The notes: generated by a model not told the origin, from the letters alone. 64,000 nucleotides of DNA from Oegoconia quadripuncta (GCA_949316235.1 OX438749.1:11054914-11118913); one strand, 5' to 3'; numbered from the stretch's first letter, positions 22,101 through 30,842 are shown. Translations and numbers: made by a program.

Positions 22101-24365
22101 CTTTACGAAGTCTACTAAAAGGTACAGCTATATGAATGAATGAATGCCTTTGACCGTTTTTTTGTTATTGTTTATTGTTGATTCGTGGTTTGTGGGTGTG
22201 TGTGCGACTGGGTTTCCTAACAATAGATAGATAATTCTAAGAGTCGCAAAGATTAATTTACCTCAATCTAAAGAGTGTGGTATTTACTGTAAATTACTTT
22301 GTAATTTTATAACTTCATTTTAATTTGACTTCGTCAAACAGCTCGAATTGCTATAAAGTTTCCTTTGTTTATTATATTACGTTAATAACTTCACAACGAT
22401 GAAACTTCCGCGTTTTAACACAGATTGACGTGGAATTCGGCTCATATTTCGCTTCGTGCCTTTTGATAGCCAACCCAGCCTTAATAATTCGATGTTTCAG
22501 GACTTAATTGGTTCAATAAATACAAGAGGGATCGGGTTTCAGTCGACTTAAACTTATTTATTTTAATGAATGCAAAATGTGCATATATAGGTTTGAGGTC
22601 GGAGAACAAATTTTTTTATACTTCGAACGCTTTTTGCAAATTTTTTTTTTTTTTATTAAAAACTGGATCGCGTTTGACTACAATCTCACCTGATGGAAAG
22701 TGACGATGTAGCCGAAGATGTATCACGCGCACCCAGTAAATGCCTATTCACTCTAGACTTGAAGATCCCAAGGTTGTAAGTGTCGGGAAAAACCGACGCG
22801 GGCAGTGAGTTCCATACCTTAGCAGTCCGCATTATAAATGATCAAGCAAAGCGCTTAGTGCGGATGTTCGGTATGTTGACAACATATAGATGGAGACCCT
22901 CCCCGCGCCTGGTTGTCCGAAGATGGAAAGGGGACGGTGGAATAAGATCGTGCAATTCCATCGCACACTCACCGAAATGTATCGTGTAAAATACTGAAAG
23001 GCATGCGACCCTACGGCGATGTTCAAGGCTTTGCAATTTGTCTGTAACCGTAAATTTTCTATACACAAAATATTAAAAAATTGGATGAACGTTGCTCTTC
23101 AAAATAACCTCTAGATATAACGTAACCCGCTAGACTGAGCGATTCCAAAAATTGGCCCCAAACTCCATAACATGCGAGCAATATAGGAAGGAATGTGAGA
23201 CAGACGTAATTGCAGGACATGGTGGAATTACTTTTTTCCAAACCAAAGTACCTACGGAAAAATCAGTACAAAGTTACTCCATTACTTACCCAATTTAGTT
23301 GTTTAGCTATAAAATAAAATGTTATTTTCTCGTAGTAGAATAAAATGCTAAAATATATTAAAGAACAGTATTCCTTAAATATTTAGTTTTAAATCCCGGT
23401 GGGGCATTAAAGTTCTCAAGTGGAGACCACGCACCAGCAAGCGCAGCGTAGGACTTACATACGTTCAGTCATGTCCAAAATTGATTTGACTTTAATACAA
23501 TTAGTTTGTTTACATAGAATATTTTGATATTTTTATTTTTTTTTGACCACAATCTGATCTAATATGTTGGAAAGTGACAATGTAGTTGATAGTTTTCTGA
23601 AGATTATTAGCTACTATCGATGTTTAATCAAGCGTCTGTTTTAACGATTAAAAAACGTATTTCAATTTCACTTTTCTTAACCTGCTATTGTTTTACGGGT
23701 TATTCACGTTCTTAAACACTTTCTATATAGGCTGTAATTTATTCATGTAATTCCTGTTTAATCGTCACTCCACTCCTGATTATGAACAACTTTTCACTAG
23801 GAACAATAGCCGAATACAATCAAACAAGTTTCGATTTCGACCCATACAAAGTAAACCATTCTGATACCACCTTTAGTATGGAAGTCTCACAATTTTCGGC
23901 TGAATTCGGCAATGGTTTCTAGTGGAAAGTTGTTCGTAATCAGGAGTGGAGTCACCAAACAAACAAACCGGCCGAAAAATGTTGGACTTTAATACTAAAT
24001 GTGGTTTCAGAATGGGTTACTTTGTATGCGTAATCGAAAACTTTTTTGATCGAATTCAACTATGGTTCCATGGGGACAGCTGATCGTAATCAAGAGTGGC
24101 GTCAGCAGTTAATGGGAATTACACGAATTCAAATTCATCCTATATGAACGATGGCATGGTATTAATAATACCTAGAAGGTACATGTGACAAAAAAAAATA
24201 TTTCTTGACAGACGCTTCTCCGTAATGCCGGTTGCTCGAGTTGAAGAGGAGTCCATGCCTCCGAAGGCCAGTCGTCGCCAGTCCATCATCCCTCGCGCCC
24301 AACAGCCCACTCGCATCACGAATAAGAAGCGGCTGCCGCTGGGTTTTCAAGATTTCGATTTGTAA
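4057..24365 (+). CDS. ODAD4: outer dynein arm docking complex subunit 4 (TTC25-like), 12 exons
   Basis: The gene encodes a TPR protein that helps anchor outer dynein arms to axonemal doublets in motile cilia and flagella; in a moth it should act in sperm tails. Exons: 4057-4124, 5446-5515, 8187-8280, 8766-8923, 10360-10512, 11934-12140, 15270-15572, 15863-15999, 17390-17535, 18200-18366, 20555-20706, 24212-24365. Each has GT/AG borders and all phases agree, giving 1809 bases (602 residues plus stop). TPR-like helices lie at about residues 8-115. The middle part, with [12 protein letters not shown] at about residue 205, matches the conserved central region of TTC25. C-terminal TPR-like helices follow at about 270-500, then a basic tail ending FQDFDL. 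Less certain points are the donor of exon 5 (10407 is an alternative and would shorten the protein to 567), the acceptor of exon 6 (11934 or 11940), and whether a non-coding exon lies upstream. No frame damage is seen. No canonical poly(A) signal was found just after the stop. Confidence 0.88.
4347..4406. repeat. perfect 27-base hairpin in ODAD4 intron 1
   Basis: The arms 4347-4373 and 4380-4406 are exact reverse complements around a 6-base AAATAT loop. A run of ATTT/AAAT repeats lies just to the left. Confidence 0.9.
5446..5515 (+). CDS. ODAD4: ODAD4 exon 2 (TPR 1)
   Basis: The acceptor is TTTCTTCAG and the donor GTGAGT. The exon encodes [20 protein letters not shown], a textbook TPR helix pair. 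Confidence 0.85.
5705..6589. mobile_element. candidate non-autonomous DNA transposon with 27-base terminal inverted repeats
   Basis: The left end at 5705-5731 (CGAACCACACACGG...) pairs with the right end at 6563-6589 (...CCGTGTGTGATTCG); about 23 of 27 bases match and the mismatches are transitions. No transposase frame lies between, and no convincing target-site duplication was found, so the superfamily is open. The element sits in ODAD4 intron 2. Confidence 0.5.
6590..7540. other. ODAD4 intron 2, unassigned part
   Basis: No exon-like segment or clear repeat was recognised here. Confidence 0.35.
7541..7815 (+). repeat. tRNA-derived SINE, type B
   Basis: The head begins GACCTGTTTGGTGTAATGG and has the B box GGTTCGAATCC. 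The body includes CCGAGTTATGGATG and GAACTAGATGGCGTTG. The tail is TATTTATTATT repeats. Sister copies lie at 13836-14118 (inverted) and 49883-50150. It sits in ODAD4 intron 2. Confidence 0.82.
8187..8280 (+). CDS. ODAD4: ODAD4 exon 3 (TPR 2)
   Basis: The acceptor is ATTTACAG and the donor is GTTATT, weak at +3 to +5. The exon encodes [20 protein letters not shown] and ends with one base that completes Glu in exon 4. Confidence 0.82.
8766..8923 (+). CDS. ODAD4: ODAD4 exon 4 (TPR 3)
   Basis: The acceptor is TTACTAG and the donor GTAAAC. The exon encodes [20 protein letters not shown] and, further on, [19 protein letters not shown], which match the third TPR of TTC25 proteins. It ends in phase 0. 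A decayed RTE fragment begins only about 45 bases after the donor. Confidence 0.87.
8968..9220 (-). mobile_element. decayed RTE-clade 3' fragment
   Basis: Read on the - strand it encodes the RTE C-terminal sequence with [14 protein letters not shown] and [14 protein letters not shown], ending near a CAT/ATG simple repeat. It lies in ODAD4 intron 4, just after the exon 4 donor. Confidence 0.8.
9221..10359. other. ODAD4 intron 4, unassigned part
   Basis: It holds one short perfect inverted repeat (11-base arms, 10081-10091 and 10099-10109, TACTTGCTTAC). Nothing else was recognised. Confidence 0.4.
10360..10512 (+). CDS. ODAD4: ODAD4 exon 5
   Basis: The acceptor is TCCATGCAG, in phase 0. The exon starts [16 protein letters not shown]. 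Two phase-0 donors fit: ACT|GTGAGA after 10407 and CAG|GTATAC after 10512. The later one is preferred because codon use stays coding-like, with many G/C third positions, up to 10512. The frame closes at 10653 if unspliced. Confidence 0.65.
10513..11933. other. ODAD4 intron 5
   Basis: No repeat ends or exon-like segments were recognised. Confidence 0.35.
11934..12140 (+). CDS. ODAD4: ODAD4 exon 6
   Basis: The acceptor is GTGATTTCAG, with a second AG six bases later at 11938-11939 that is also in phase. The donor is CAG|GTAGGT. The encoded segment includes [20 protein letters not shown], the most recognisable TTC25 signature in this gene. Confidence 0.87.
12141..13302. other. ODAD4 intron 6, left part
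   Basis: Only short, non-coding reading frames were seen. Some moderately GC-rich patches (about 12170-12620) could be old repeat remnants, but I cannot name a family. Confidence 0.3.
13303..13508. mobile_element. foldback (MITE-like) element
   Basis: The arm beginning CTGCAGCTAAAAGTATACT near 13308 pairs with the arm ending GTATACTTTTCACTGCAG near 13503. The pairing runs about 65 bases with gaps (the AGCGC block and the GCATTAATTACGTCTTGC block recur inverted). No coding content. Confidence 0.6.
13600..13770. repeat. dispersed lepidopteran repeat fragment with TGTCTGTCTGTCTGTCC motif
   Basis: The GATCACTTTGTTGTCTGTCTGTC start followed by a weakly conserved body is a familiar form of dispersed repeat in moth genomes. 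The family was not determined. Confidence 0.35.
13836..14118 (-). repeat. tRNA-derived SINE, type B
   Basis: Inverted relative to the copy at 7541: the head at the right end reads back as GACCTGTTTGGTGTAGTAG, with a B box at about 14051-14062, and the ATTT-rich tail lies at the left end. It sits in ODAD4 intron 6. Confidence 0.82.
14119..15269. other. ODAD4 intron 6, right part
   Basis: A phrase around 14536-14560 (GTGGGGCCCTGAACAGGGG) recurs loosely inverted near 14905-14925 (CCCTGTTCCGGGACCAACGC), hinting at an old foldback of about 400 bases. Nothing else was recognised. Confidence 0.35.
15270..15572 (+). CDS. ODAD4: ODAD4 exon 7
   Basis: The acceptor is TCAATGAATAG after a T-rich tract. 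The exon has 101 codons in phase 0, from [20 protein letters not shown] to the end ANAFLEQ, with donor GTTAGT. A second, overlapping frame open from 15262 is a shadow. The region is Ala/Arg/Gln-rich and helical, leading into the C-terminal TPR block. Confidence 0.85.
15863..15999 (+). CDS. ODAD4: ODAD4 exon 8
   Basis: The acceptor is TTTTTTTCACAG and the donor AA|GTAAGT, both strong. The exon encodes [20 protein letters not shown] and a Pro/Arg-rich end. It leaves two bases that complete Lys in exon 9. Confidence 0.85.
16420..16600 (+). repeat. pyrimidine-rich tract in ODAD4 intron 8
   Basis: About 180 bases are dominated by C and T (CTCCCCCTTTCTTCCCCC and similar runs) with few purines. No tandem unit is obvious. 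Confidence 0.8.
16985..17290 (-). repeat. GC-rich, repeat-like segment
   Basis: Much more GC-rich than the surrounding intron. An 89-residue frame is open on the - strand (16990-17259), but it shows no domain I recognise. Probably a remnant of a dispersed element in ODAD4 intron 8. Confidence 0.35.
17390..17535 (+). CDS. ODAD4: ODAD4 exon 9
   Basis: The acceptor is CTAATTCCAG and the donor GTACGT. The exon encodes [20 protein letters not shown], a TPR helix pair. It ends with one base that completes Glu in exon 10. Confidence 0.87.
17857..18100 (+). repeat. tRNA-derived SINE, type A
   Basis: Near-identical head to 604-842 (GTGACCCTGTCAGCGAAACC) with an intact B box, the ATGATTGGTGTAAG body phrase and a TTTA-rich tail. 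It sits in ODAD4 intron 9, about 100 bases before exon 10. Confidence 0.85.
18200..18366 (+). CDS. ODAD4: ODAD4 exon 10
   Basis: The acceptor is GTTAATTTTAG and the donor ACA|GTACGT. The exon encodes [20 protein letters not shown], the last TPR helices. A type A SINE ends only about 100 bases upstream of its acceptor. Confidence 0.87.
18498..18813 (+). repeat. tRNA-derived SINE, type D, with RTE-like tail
   Basis: The head GCGTCTGTGGCTCAACGG carries a B box (GGTTCGATTCC) and the tRNA-like stretch runs to about 18570. The body contains GCCGACTGCTCTGAAACGG. The 3' end GGCCTATATCCCTGCAGTGG followed by GATGATG resembles RTE 3' ends in this window, such as GGCCTTTGCCCAGCAGTGGG at about 1808. It sits in ODAD4 intron 10. 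Confidence 0.8.
19150..19867 (+). mobile_element. CR1/Jockey-type non-LTR retrotransposon, 3' end
   Basis: The + frame from 19192 encodes the post-RT region of a non-LTR polyprotein: [58 protein letters not shown]. The frame is broken near 19630; the following residues ([23 protein letters not shown]) continue in another frame. A stop and a short 3' UTR with CCATCAGGTGACCCGCATGC lead to an A-tract. The copy is 5'-truncated and lies in ODAD4 intron 10. Confidence 0.88.
19868..20554. other. ODAD4 intron 10, right part
   Basis: One phrase near 20140-20165 (TTACCCGACAGCCCCAAAAA) is typical of a dispersed lepidopteran repeat, and a related inverted phrase occurs near 28230. Otherwise unassigned. 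Confidence 0.35.
20555..20706 (+). CDS. ODAD4: ODAD4 exon 11
   Basis: The acceptor is ATCCATAG after a T-rich tract; the in-frame stop that overlaps it lies in the intron. The exon encodes [20 protein letters not shown], with donor AG|GTACGT. Confidence 0.83.
21374..21629. mobile_element. foldback MITE with TATA target duplication
   Basis: Arms of about 100 bases are near-perfect reverse complements: from CACCGTGTAACGGTTAAGTG at the left, through GGGCTTGTTCTACCCATCAA, to CACTTAACCGTTACACCCTG at the right. The core pairs GGGGGCAACTTCGAAATCGC with its complement. TATA flanks both ends (21370-21373 and 21630-21633). It has no coding capacity. A non-autonomous DNA transposon in ODAD4 intron 11. 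Confidence 0.88.
21937..22160 (-). mobile_element. non-LTR retrotransposon C-terminal fragment
   Basis: On the - strand it reads [20 protein letters not shown], then [15 protein letters not shown] and [18 protein letters not shown], then a stop at 21937. This is a typical end of a LINE reverse transcriptase polyprotein. The 3' UTR may extend left to the AAATGAAAATG run near 21760. Confidence 0.75.
22161..22626. other. ODAD4 intron 11, unassigned part
   Basis: No exon or clear repeat recognised. Confidence 0.35.
22627..23075 (-). mobile_element. CR1/Jockey-type non-LTR 3' fragment
   Basis: Starts at the left with a T-tract (reverse of the poly-A tail) and CTCACCTGATGGAAAGTGA. The - strand encodes [20 protein letters not shown] and [20 protein letters not shown], the same family region as the copy at 19150. 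Frames are interrupted. Confidence 0.82.
23393..23470 (+). mobile_element. short RTE-clade fragment
   Basis: The + strand reads [14 protein letters not shown], a conserved piece of the RTE C-terminus. It breaks off on both sides. Confidence 0.6.
23764..23954. mobile_element. foldback MITE-like element
   Basis: The left arm GTCACTCCACTCCTGATTAT... pairs with the right arm ending ...GTAATCAGGAGTGGAGTCAC over about 35 bases with three mismatches. A diverged extra copy of the right arm (GATCGTAATCAAGAGTGGCG) lies at about 24079-24106, 105 bases upstream of ODAD4 exon 12. Confidence 0.7.
24212..24365 (+). CDS. ODAD4: ODAD4 exon 12 (terminal)
   Basis: The acceptor is TTTCTTGACAG. The exon encodes a basic Arg/Pro/Ser-rich tail ([20 protein letters not shown]) and ends GFQDFDL followed by TAA. 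Its Arg/Ser-rich content resembles the variable C-terminal tails of ODAD4 proteins. Confidence 0.83.
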
Positions 24366-24604
24366 TGCCATATAATCTAACCGTATGGAGGTGGATGTAA
24401 GTATATCTACACTATTTCTCCGTCAGTGAAACTTTGCAGTATGATAACTAGAGTTTACACATTACAATAATTAACAAATAATCCATGTCAATTTATCGAA
24501 TGTGGTATTATTATTTTTATTATTATATTATTATAGACGAGCAGCTTTACTACTGGTATGTCTATGTCACAGTGTTGGAGGAGTTCACATTGTGCATAAT
24601 GTTG

Positions 24605-24985
24605 TTATTCAGTCAATATTTAAGTCATCACTAGTTTTCAAAAAAAATATCCAATCATTGTTGAACGAATCAACTGATTGGGCGGACACAACCTCTTCCG
24701 GCAGCTTATTCCAGGCCTGAACAACACGGTTGCTCAGAAAGTGATGGGCGACATTGATGTCAGCGTGAGTGCGGCTTATTCGCAGAGCGTGTTCTCGTAA
24801 TGGTCGTATGTCTTTCATCCTGAATATGTCGTGCAAGTGAGGCAGGTTGTATTTATAGGTGAGAATTTTGAATGTCTCGATGAGGTCACCTCGCAAGCGG
24901 CGCTCTTCAAGGGTTGTAAGATTCAGAATCTTCAGTCTCTCCAGTATTCTTCAATCTCTTCAGCATTTTGTCCATTATAACCGAT
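24605..24985 (-). mobile_element. CR1/L2-like non-LTR 3' fragment
   Basis: The - strand frame encodes RRLRGDLIETFKILTYKYNL followed by VVQAWNKLPEEVVSAQSVDS, a classic LINE polyprotein end. It lies about 240 bases after the ODAD4 stop, so the 3' UTR must end before or within it. Confidence 0.85.
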
Positions 24986-25003
24986 ATACACACATCTCGA
25001 AGC

Positions 25004-25180
25004 AGTGATGGCCGGTAGGGCATTAAATTTTATGAGTGGAGACCTCGCACCAGCAAGCGCAGCGAAGGTGAAGAGACGGCATAATGCGGATCGCGGAAAT
25101 GCGCCGGATGCTAGCCGCTCTCATTCGCAAAGGTTCAGTAGTGGATGTCTTGCGGCTGATAGGATGATGATAATCAACCT
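25004..25180 (+). mobile_element. RTE-clade 3' fragment
   Basis: Same family as 23393-23470: the shared phrase is GCACCAGCAAGCGCAGCG. It ends with TGCGGCTGATAGGATGATGAT, the usual RTE tail with ATG/ATGATG repeats. Frames are broken. Confidence 0.7.
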
Positions 25181-25749
25181 ACAGACATTATTTTATTACA
25201 AACTTCAAACTTCAAATTTGTATTTCAACGTATGATACATAATGTCATTTGTTGAATGTCATTTAAATGCAATAATAGAGCTAAGCATTTTTCTGTCAGT
25301 CAGCATGTCCATCGCTACGGATAGGGAAATCATTCGTGGGAAAGAGCGGTAAAGCATGTTGCAAAGTTTAACTGACGGAGAAGGAATTACTGTCAATGAA
25401 AATCCTTATTGATGGGTTAATACCACAACCAGCGAAATTATGAATCGACCAATATGGATGGGACACAGTTTTTTGTAAAACATGAATATATGACAAAAAA
25501 CATGAGTCTATCTACTCTGTTAGTTCGATATTTGCACGCGCCGTCCACACTGTCATGTAATTCAAATTTTTATACAGATCTATTTTGTAAACTTTTGTAT
25601 ATGTGTTTGGAAATACATTTAAATTTTAAATAAAATCAGTTAGTAACAAACTAATATTATTTGTATGTATAGATAATGAATGTCCTAAGTTATCCTTGGA
25701 TATGCATAGTAGAAGTCAAATCTTCTGCGAAGTTTAGTAAACGTAATTT

Positions 25750-25833
25750 ATACTAATAAAAGGCAATGTCCTGATTGACTGACTGACCCAGAGATAATCG
25801 CACAGCTCAAAGGCGTGGACCGATGTTCTTTTT
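25750..25833. mobile_element. Helitron-like fragment
   Basis: TACTAATAAAAGGCAATGTC followed by a GACTGACTGACC run is typical of widespread lepidopteran Helitron-like repeats. It is interrupted by the SINE that follows; similar-looking sequence resumes after 26285. Confidence 0.4.
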
Positions 25834-26284
25834 TTTTATTCACAACGGGTTAGTACTTGACCTCAATCATACTTAATATTAAATGAATATGAGGCCGAAG
25901 GTGGAAACTGCATCCTATTTGGGGGACTGGCTATCAAAAATCAAAATCAAAAATGTTTTATTTCGTAAGTTATAACAATAACATTTGAAATTGTCATGAC
26001 ATACAGTCATCGCTCATTCACTAGGCAGTCTCCCCAGAGAAGAACGAGCAAGAAACTCCAGGGTTGCTCTTTTTAAATAAGTCAATATCTTATCTCTGAC
26101 AACCGGAACACACTAATGCTATTAACATTGCTGTTTGACGGCAGACTTAGATAAGATGGTAGTTAGCCAGGTGGACATTTTAGAATGTCCTACCATCAAC
26201 CAAACCGAGTATGTACCTGGCTGTGGATCGAACCTGCGACCTCCGATTTGTAAATCCTAGTTGTTTGAGCCACGGAGGCGAAAT
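25834..26284 (-). repeat. SINE type C, interrupted by a nested insertion
   Basis: The tail lies at left (T-tract, CACAACGGGTTAGTACTTGA) and the tRNA-like head at right (GAACCTGCGACCTCCG; GAGCCACGGAGGC). The body block GGGGGACTGGCTATC is separated from TTATCTCTGACAACCGG by about 154 foreign bases; in other copies these two blocks are adjacent. Confidence 0.85.
25936..26089 (-). mobile_element. retroposon tail nested in a SINE
   Basis: Inserted exactly between CTATC and TTATC of the SINE. TATC at the left edge is repeated at 26086-26089, a likely short target duplication. The insert begins AAAAATCAAAATCAAAAATG and contains AGAACGAGCAAGAAACTCCA, a sequence I know as common in lepidopteran repeats. 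Probably a truncated LINE 3' end. Confidence 0.65.
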
Positions 26285-26289
26285 TTTGA

Positions 26290-27460
26290 AATTCCTAAGG
26301 AGGTCAAACGGGGGAAGAATATAATTCCCCACAAATATTACTGAGGAATGAAACAAAGTTAACGTTGGGCAATGGGCATGTCTTTAAAAATGAATTGAAG
26401 GTTACTGTGACATTTTCATTTAGGTCAATATTTGATGGGATGTGAGCTCCGACAGTCGTAAACGATGCGTGTCCCCCTACTAACAACATCCAAACGTGTC
26501 ATAATAAAAAAATCAGCTTGTTTGTAGAACCTAATGGACACTTTCAACGAGAATAATTTTTAACAACCAGAGTTGAAGTGAACAGCTACAACCCATGCTT
26601 AGTTGGAGACCTTTTTGACTCCATCGTGCGAACCGACAATTAGATGGCAAACACAATGTTTACTTTTTGTATCTGTCTCGACTGTGTAGTACTTGTACCT
26701 GATTGTTTGTGCCACGAGATAAGTTTAAATAAAAAAAAAACCTTTAAATTCTCGAAATCTCCGCTATTTAGTTGGATGATCATATTGTGAGTTCTACAAC
26801 CGCAAAAATAAGTTTATATTTCACAATATTTCTGTGAAAATAACAATGATTCAAAAAAAATTATATCTTCAGTGAACCGCCGTGTTCGTAAGGTCTCAAG
26901 AGGCTATTCTTCCCAAGTGTCAAATTTTATCGCTAACTCAAGATTCGTTACCAGTTGGTAACCCAACCCCAGCTAACACAAAAGGAATTTAATTTAATAA
27001 GGTGGTCGCTACAGACATAGCCCGGAGAGTCCTCTAAATCATACGCGGCCCCTAGCTTGACAGCGAACATGCAATTAAGTTCCGGTTACAGTCACAATAA
27101 TCCTTGGAGAGACACAAACATATCGTGGAATTTCGTCCATAATTCATGCAACTATTTAACACAATAACGAACTTTGTCTTTCTTAAAGATTAAAAATAAA
27201 AATTGAAGACGAAAGTTGAAGTAGAATTTATAAAAAGTTTAACAATAAAACCGACTTCACTGAATCAGCCACTATAACGTAAAAAATAAATTTATTGAAA
27301 TTCTTGAAATAAATCTTCAAGAGCAGGGTGAATAGGCATCTGCTGAGATCGCGTGCTTCATCTTCGATCACATCGTCACTTCCCATCAGGTGAAATTCTG
27401 GTCAAACGCGTATCCAGTTAACCATAAAAAAAAAAGAAATGCTCGTATCTCACAATCAGT
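26290..27460. other. unassigned repeat-poor stretch
   Basis: A phrase near 26532 (TAATGGACACTTTCAACGAG) recurs near 33050 (TAATGGACACTTTCAACTAA), suggesting a low-copy dispersed repeat. A short tail near 27370-27420 (CCCATCAGGTGAAATTCTGG) matches LINE/SINE 3' ends. Confidence 0.35.
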
Positions 27461-27479
27461 TGTTATCTATATTCACTAA

Positions 27480-27998
27480 GGTAATTATTATTGTTTCTTT
27501 CATACATATGTACATAATTGCTCACGCCTGTTTCCCGTTCGGATAGGCAGAGACTATTGATTTCCAATTGCAACGATCCCGACACTACTTTTGCTTCTTC
27601 AACTCTCATCAAATGCTTCATACACGCTCGTTGGTTAGTGGTTGACAGTTCCTGACCTTTTGTGAGTACGTCAGTCATTTAGTCGACCTTTACCAACCCT
27701 TTCTTTCGTTGCTTCGTTATATATTGCTTTCGCAAAGCTCCTTTCACTCATTCGTTACTACGTCGTCTTGAACGCCACAATTTCTTTAATCACACAATTC
27801 TTTAATCTAGCATTCATAGTTACTGCACACATACGCAGTATACTCGTTTTTACTGCGTTGATTCTGCTTTCATGCTTCTCCTGCCATACCCAACATTCGC
27901 TACCATACATCAGCGTGGGTACCAACACGTTATTGTCGATCGCTTTGCCTGAAAATGACTGCCTGCCCACCATGGCATGCAAGGCCCCATTCACACGG
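27480..27998 (-). mobile_element. decayed non-LTR (RTE-like) fragment
   Basis: The - strand carries VPTLMYGSECWVWQEKHESR, then, after frame breaks, GQELSTTNQRACMKHLMRVE. These pieces occur in this order in a common insect RTE-like polyprotein end. Stops and shifts show it is dead. Confidence 0.78.
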
Positions 27999-27999
27999 T

Positions 28000-29095
28000 T
28001 TCTTCCTCACATCTACCGTCTCTAGTAAAGATACTTCCCAATTACACAAATTACTATTTCTTCTATATCGAAAATATTTGAAGAAATAATTATTTAAAGA
28101 AATAGAAATAGAGCCGACGCTCTAGTATTGAAAGTAAAATCAATCTACATTATAATCACTGTTACACATTGGCGCCAATTTCGAAAGATATTTTAATTTC
28201 AAAAAAAAAAACACATGGTCGAAATCAGTACCTCCGCCTTTTTGGAGTCGGGTAATAAATAAATGTCGTATGTGCAATTAACTGCGAAGGGAACACAGCG
28301 GCCCGCCCCGTCTTTGTTCGGGTGCAATGACTTTCTATACCTAAATATGATATGCATTTATTATACATATAAACCTTCCGGAAGAAATTCCCTAAGTGAT
28401 ATTGGCAACCGTATGAAAATCCGTTTCGTAGTTTAGAACAACAAAACAGACAAGACTCGGACACGGAAATGCTACTGATTTAGACAGACTAAAGTTAGAG
28501 ATGTTGTTAAAACTTTGACTTCTTATAAATAAATAAAGTTTTGATTTCTTTCACTAGCAGAGTTGGAACAATGGGATAAGTTAAGCTTGTGTATAATACT
28601 GTTTAAATGTTGTAAAATGATGGTTACGGGTTAATAAATATATAAATAAATAAATAATCACTTGAACCTTCAATTATGTTTCATCACTGCTTTCAAAATG
28701 CGGCCAAAATTCACGTTTTGTGTACCTTGCCTCCCGGGCCCAATTCACTTGTTCTAGTTTGATTTTAATTCCATGTATTTATTTGTTACTGGTAAATAAA
28801 TGTATTTCTCATTGGTTATTACAAGTTTGAGATGAACTTTTCGGGGGAGTTGTAGTAAATCTTGCTTAATTTCGGTGTTTCGGCGCTAACTAAGCGATAT
28901 GCGTCTAAGTTTGCAGTAAACCATTGCGCTACAGACTAAACACCGAAATGAGGCAAGGTTAGTTAATGCGTCTGCTTTGTCCACCTTGTAATTAAGTACC
29001 AACCTACATTAAATTTCCTTTAAAGCCCATTGCAGTCTTGGCTAATATTGGGGTCAACTAAGTATCAAACAAACTTTTTTGCGGTTTAGATGTGT
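28000..29095. other. unassigned intergenic DNA
   Basis: It holds a small inverted repeat: CTTGCTTAATTTCGGTGTTT near 28861 pairs with AAACACCGAAATGAGGCAAG near 28939. Nothing else recognised. Confidence 0.4.
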
Positions 29096-29099
29096 TTTC

Positions 29100-29403
29100 A
29101 TTTTATCCACAACTGGTTAGCACTTGACCTCAATAGCACCTGATGTTAAGTGTAGATAAGGCGGTAGGTGCATCTTATTTGGGGGACTGGCTATCTCATC
29201 TCTGACAACCGGAACACAACAATGCTATTAACATTCCTGTTTAGCGGCAAATTTAGATAAGATGGTGGTAGTTAGCCAGGCGGACATTTAATATGCCCTA
29301 CCCCCAACCAAACTGAGTACTAAATATGTACGACGCTGGGGATCGAACCCGCGACCTCCGAAACGTAAACCCAATGTTGTTTACATTGAGTCACGGAGGC
29401 GGT
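29100..29403 (-). repeat. SINE type C, near full length
   Basis: From the tail CACAACTGGTTAGCACTTGA to the tRNA-like head ending CACGGAGGCGGTT. It carries the B box inverted (GGGGATCGAACCCGCGACC). Confidence 0.85.
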
Positions 29404-29926
29404 TAAAATGTGTTACTTGGGTAGGGCAAAAATTATTACAATTACGATCTTTTACAGCTGTAGGTAGGTATTATATTAGTCTCCAGTGAACCACTGACAA
29501 GTACTGAATACTCATAGCCAGAGATTTTTAAAATACATGTTCAATTCCTGTTTTTAAAGCCTTCCGATTTTATAACAGCCATAGTATGAACATAAATCTA
29601 AGTATCCACTAATGGCCAACTTTGCAAATTTGTTCTTTTGAATTTCAGTTTATAGTCACTGCGGCTTCCGTCACACGATAACTTTTAAATTTTCATTTGC
29701 ATGTATGAATGACAGGGTAAATCTTTTTCATTGTTAATGGCAACTGCTGCCTTGTTATTGCATGATATATAATGACGTCACATCGCAGTCTCCGTGTGTG
29801 TGACGTTAATTGGGCGACGGCTTGACGTATGGGAGCGGGAAGTCTGATTTACGTCCCATCATTAATTCATTTATGTAACAAATGGATTGGTTGATATACG
29901 AACGTCACATTTCCATTAAGATGGAA

Positions 29927-30140
29927 CCGCCTCCGTGGCTCAATGTAAACAACATTGGGTTTACGATTCGGAGTTCGCGGGTTCAATCCCCAGCGGGGTA
30001 AATGTTTAAGTACTCGGTTTGGTTGGTGGTAGGGCATTTTAAATGTCCGCCTGGCTAGCTACCACCATCTTATCTAAATCTGCCGCCAAACAGTACGTTT
30101 CCACCTTCGACCTCATCTTCACTTAACATCAGGTGTGAAA
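29927..30140 (+). repeat. SINE type C with internal deletion
   Basis: The head is intact (CCGCCTCCGTGGCTCAATG; B box GGTTCAATCCCC). The body runs to CTGCCGCCAAACAG and then jumps directly to ACGTTTCCACCTTCGACC, missing about 80 bases present in the copy at 59212. It ends in an A-tract. Confidence 0.85.
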
Positions 30141-30842
30141 AAAAAACAACGAAGCGACAGTTTTCGTTTCCTAATATAGTAATTGTTGCAACCTAACTTT
30201 TCTGTAAGAAAACCGAAAGAGTAAAATCACAAACACCGCCGTCGCCTATACTACAGAACGAGAGTCGTAATTATTCACAAGAGAGCTGTTTTTAACCGAA
30301 TTACAAAGAAGGAAGACGTGCTCAATTTGTTATTTTTTTCTATGTAGGTAGGAATGCAAACTGATTACTCAAAGATTCCGTGACCTTTTTAATAGAAAGG
30401 TAGAAATTCTTGTGACAGTGCGTTATATTTGGCAAAATCTGATAAAGGAGTGCCCATGGCAAGACTGGAACTCTTCACCAATTGTAACAGAAGTGCCAAG
30501 TTTGCTAATATTTAGGGGAGTTAAATAAAAAAAAAAACAGGTCACTTTGTATGATGTGATAGACCTAATGATTTAGCCAATGGCTATTCGAGTTTGCACT
30601 TGGAACAAAGTGACATAGGAATTAATTTGACGCGTGATGGGAGATAGACAACGTAACCGTACGACGTCGATTGTTTTGCTATTTTTTGGCGGTATACATT
30701 ATTTATTTAATTTATATTTTATTACTTGGTTAATTCGATAGACCGATTAAAAGCCATGCAATGCGAATTCGCTCAATGATAATGATCCATCAAGCACTTA
30801 AGTTCACAATGTGGTAGGGCGCTTTTCAGGAGGCAGGTTGGT

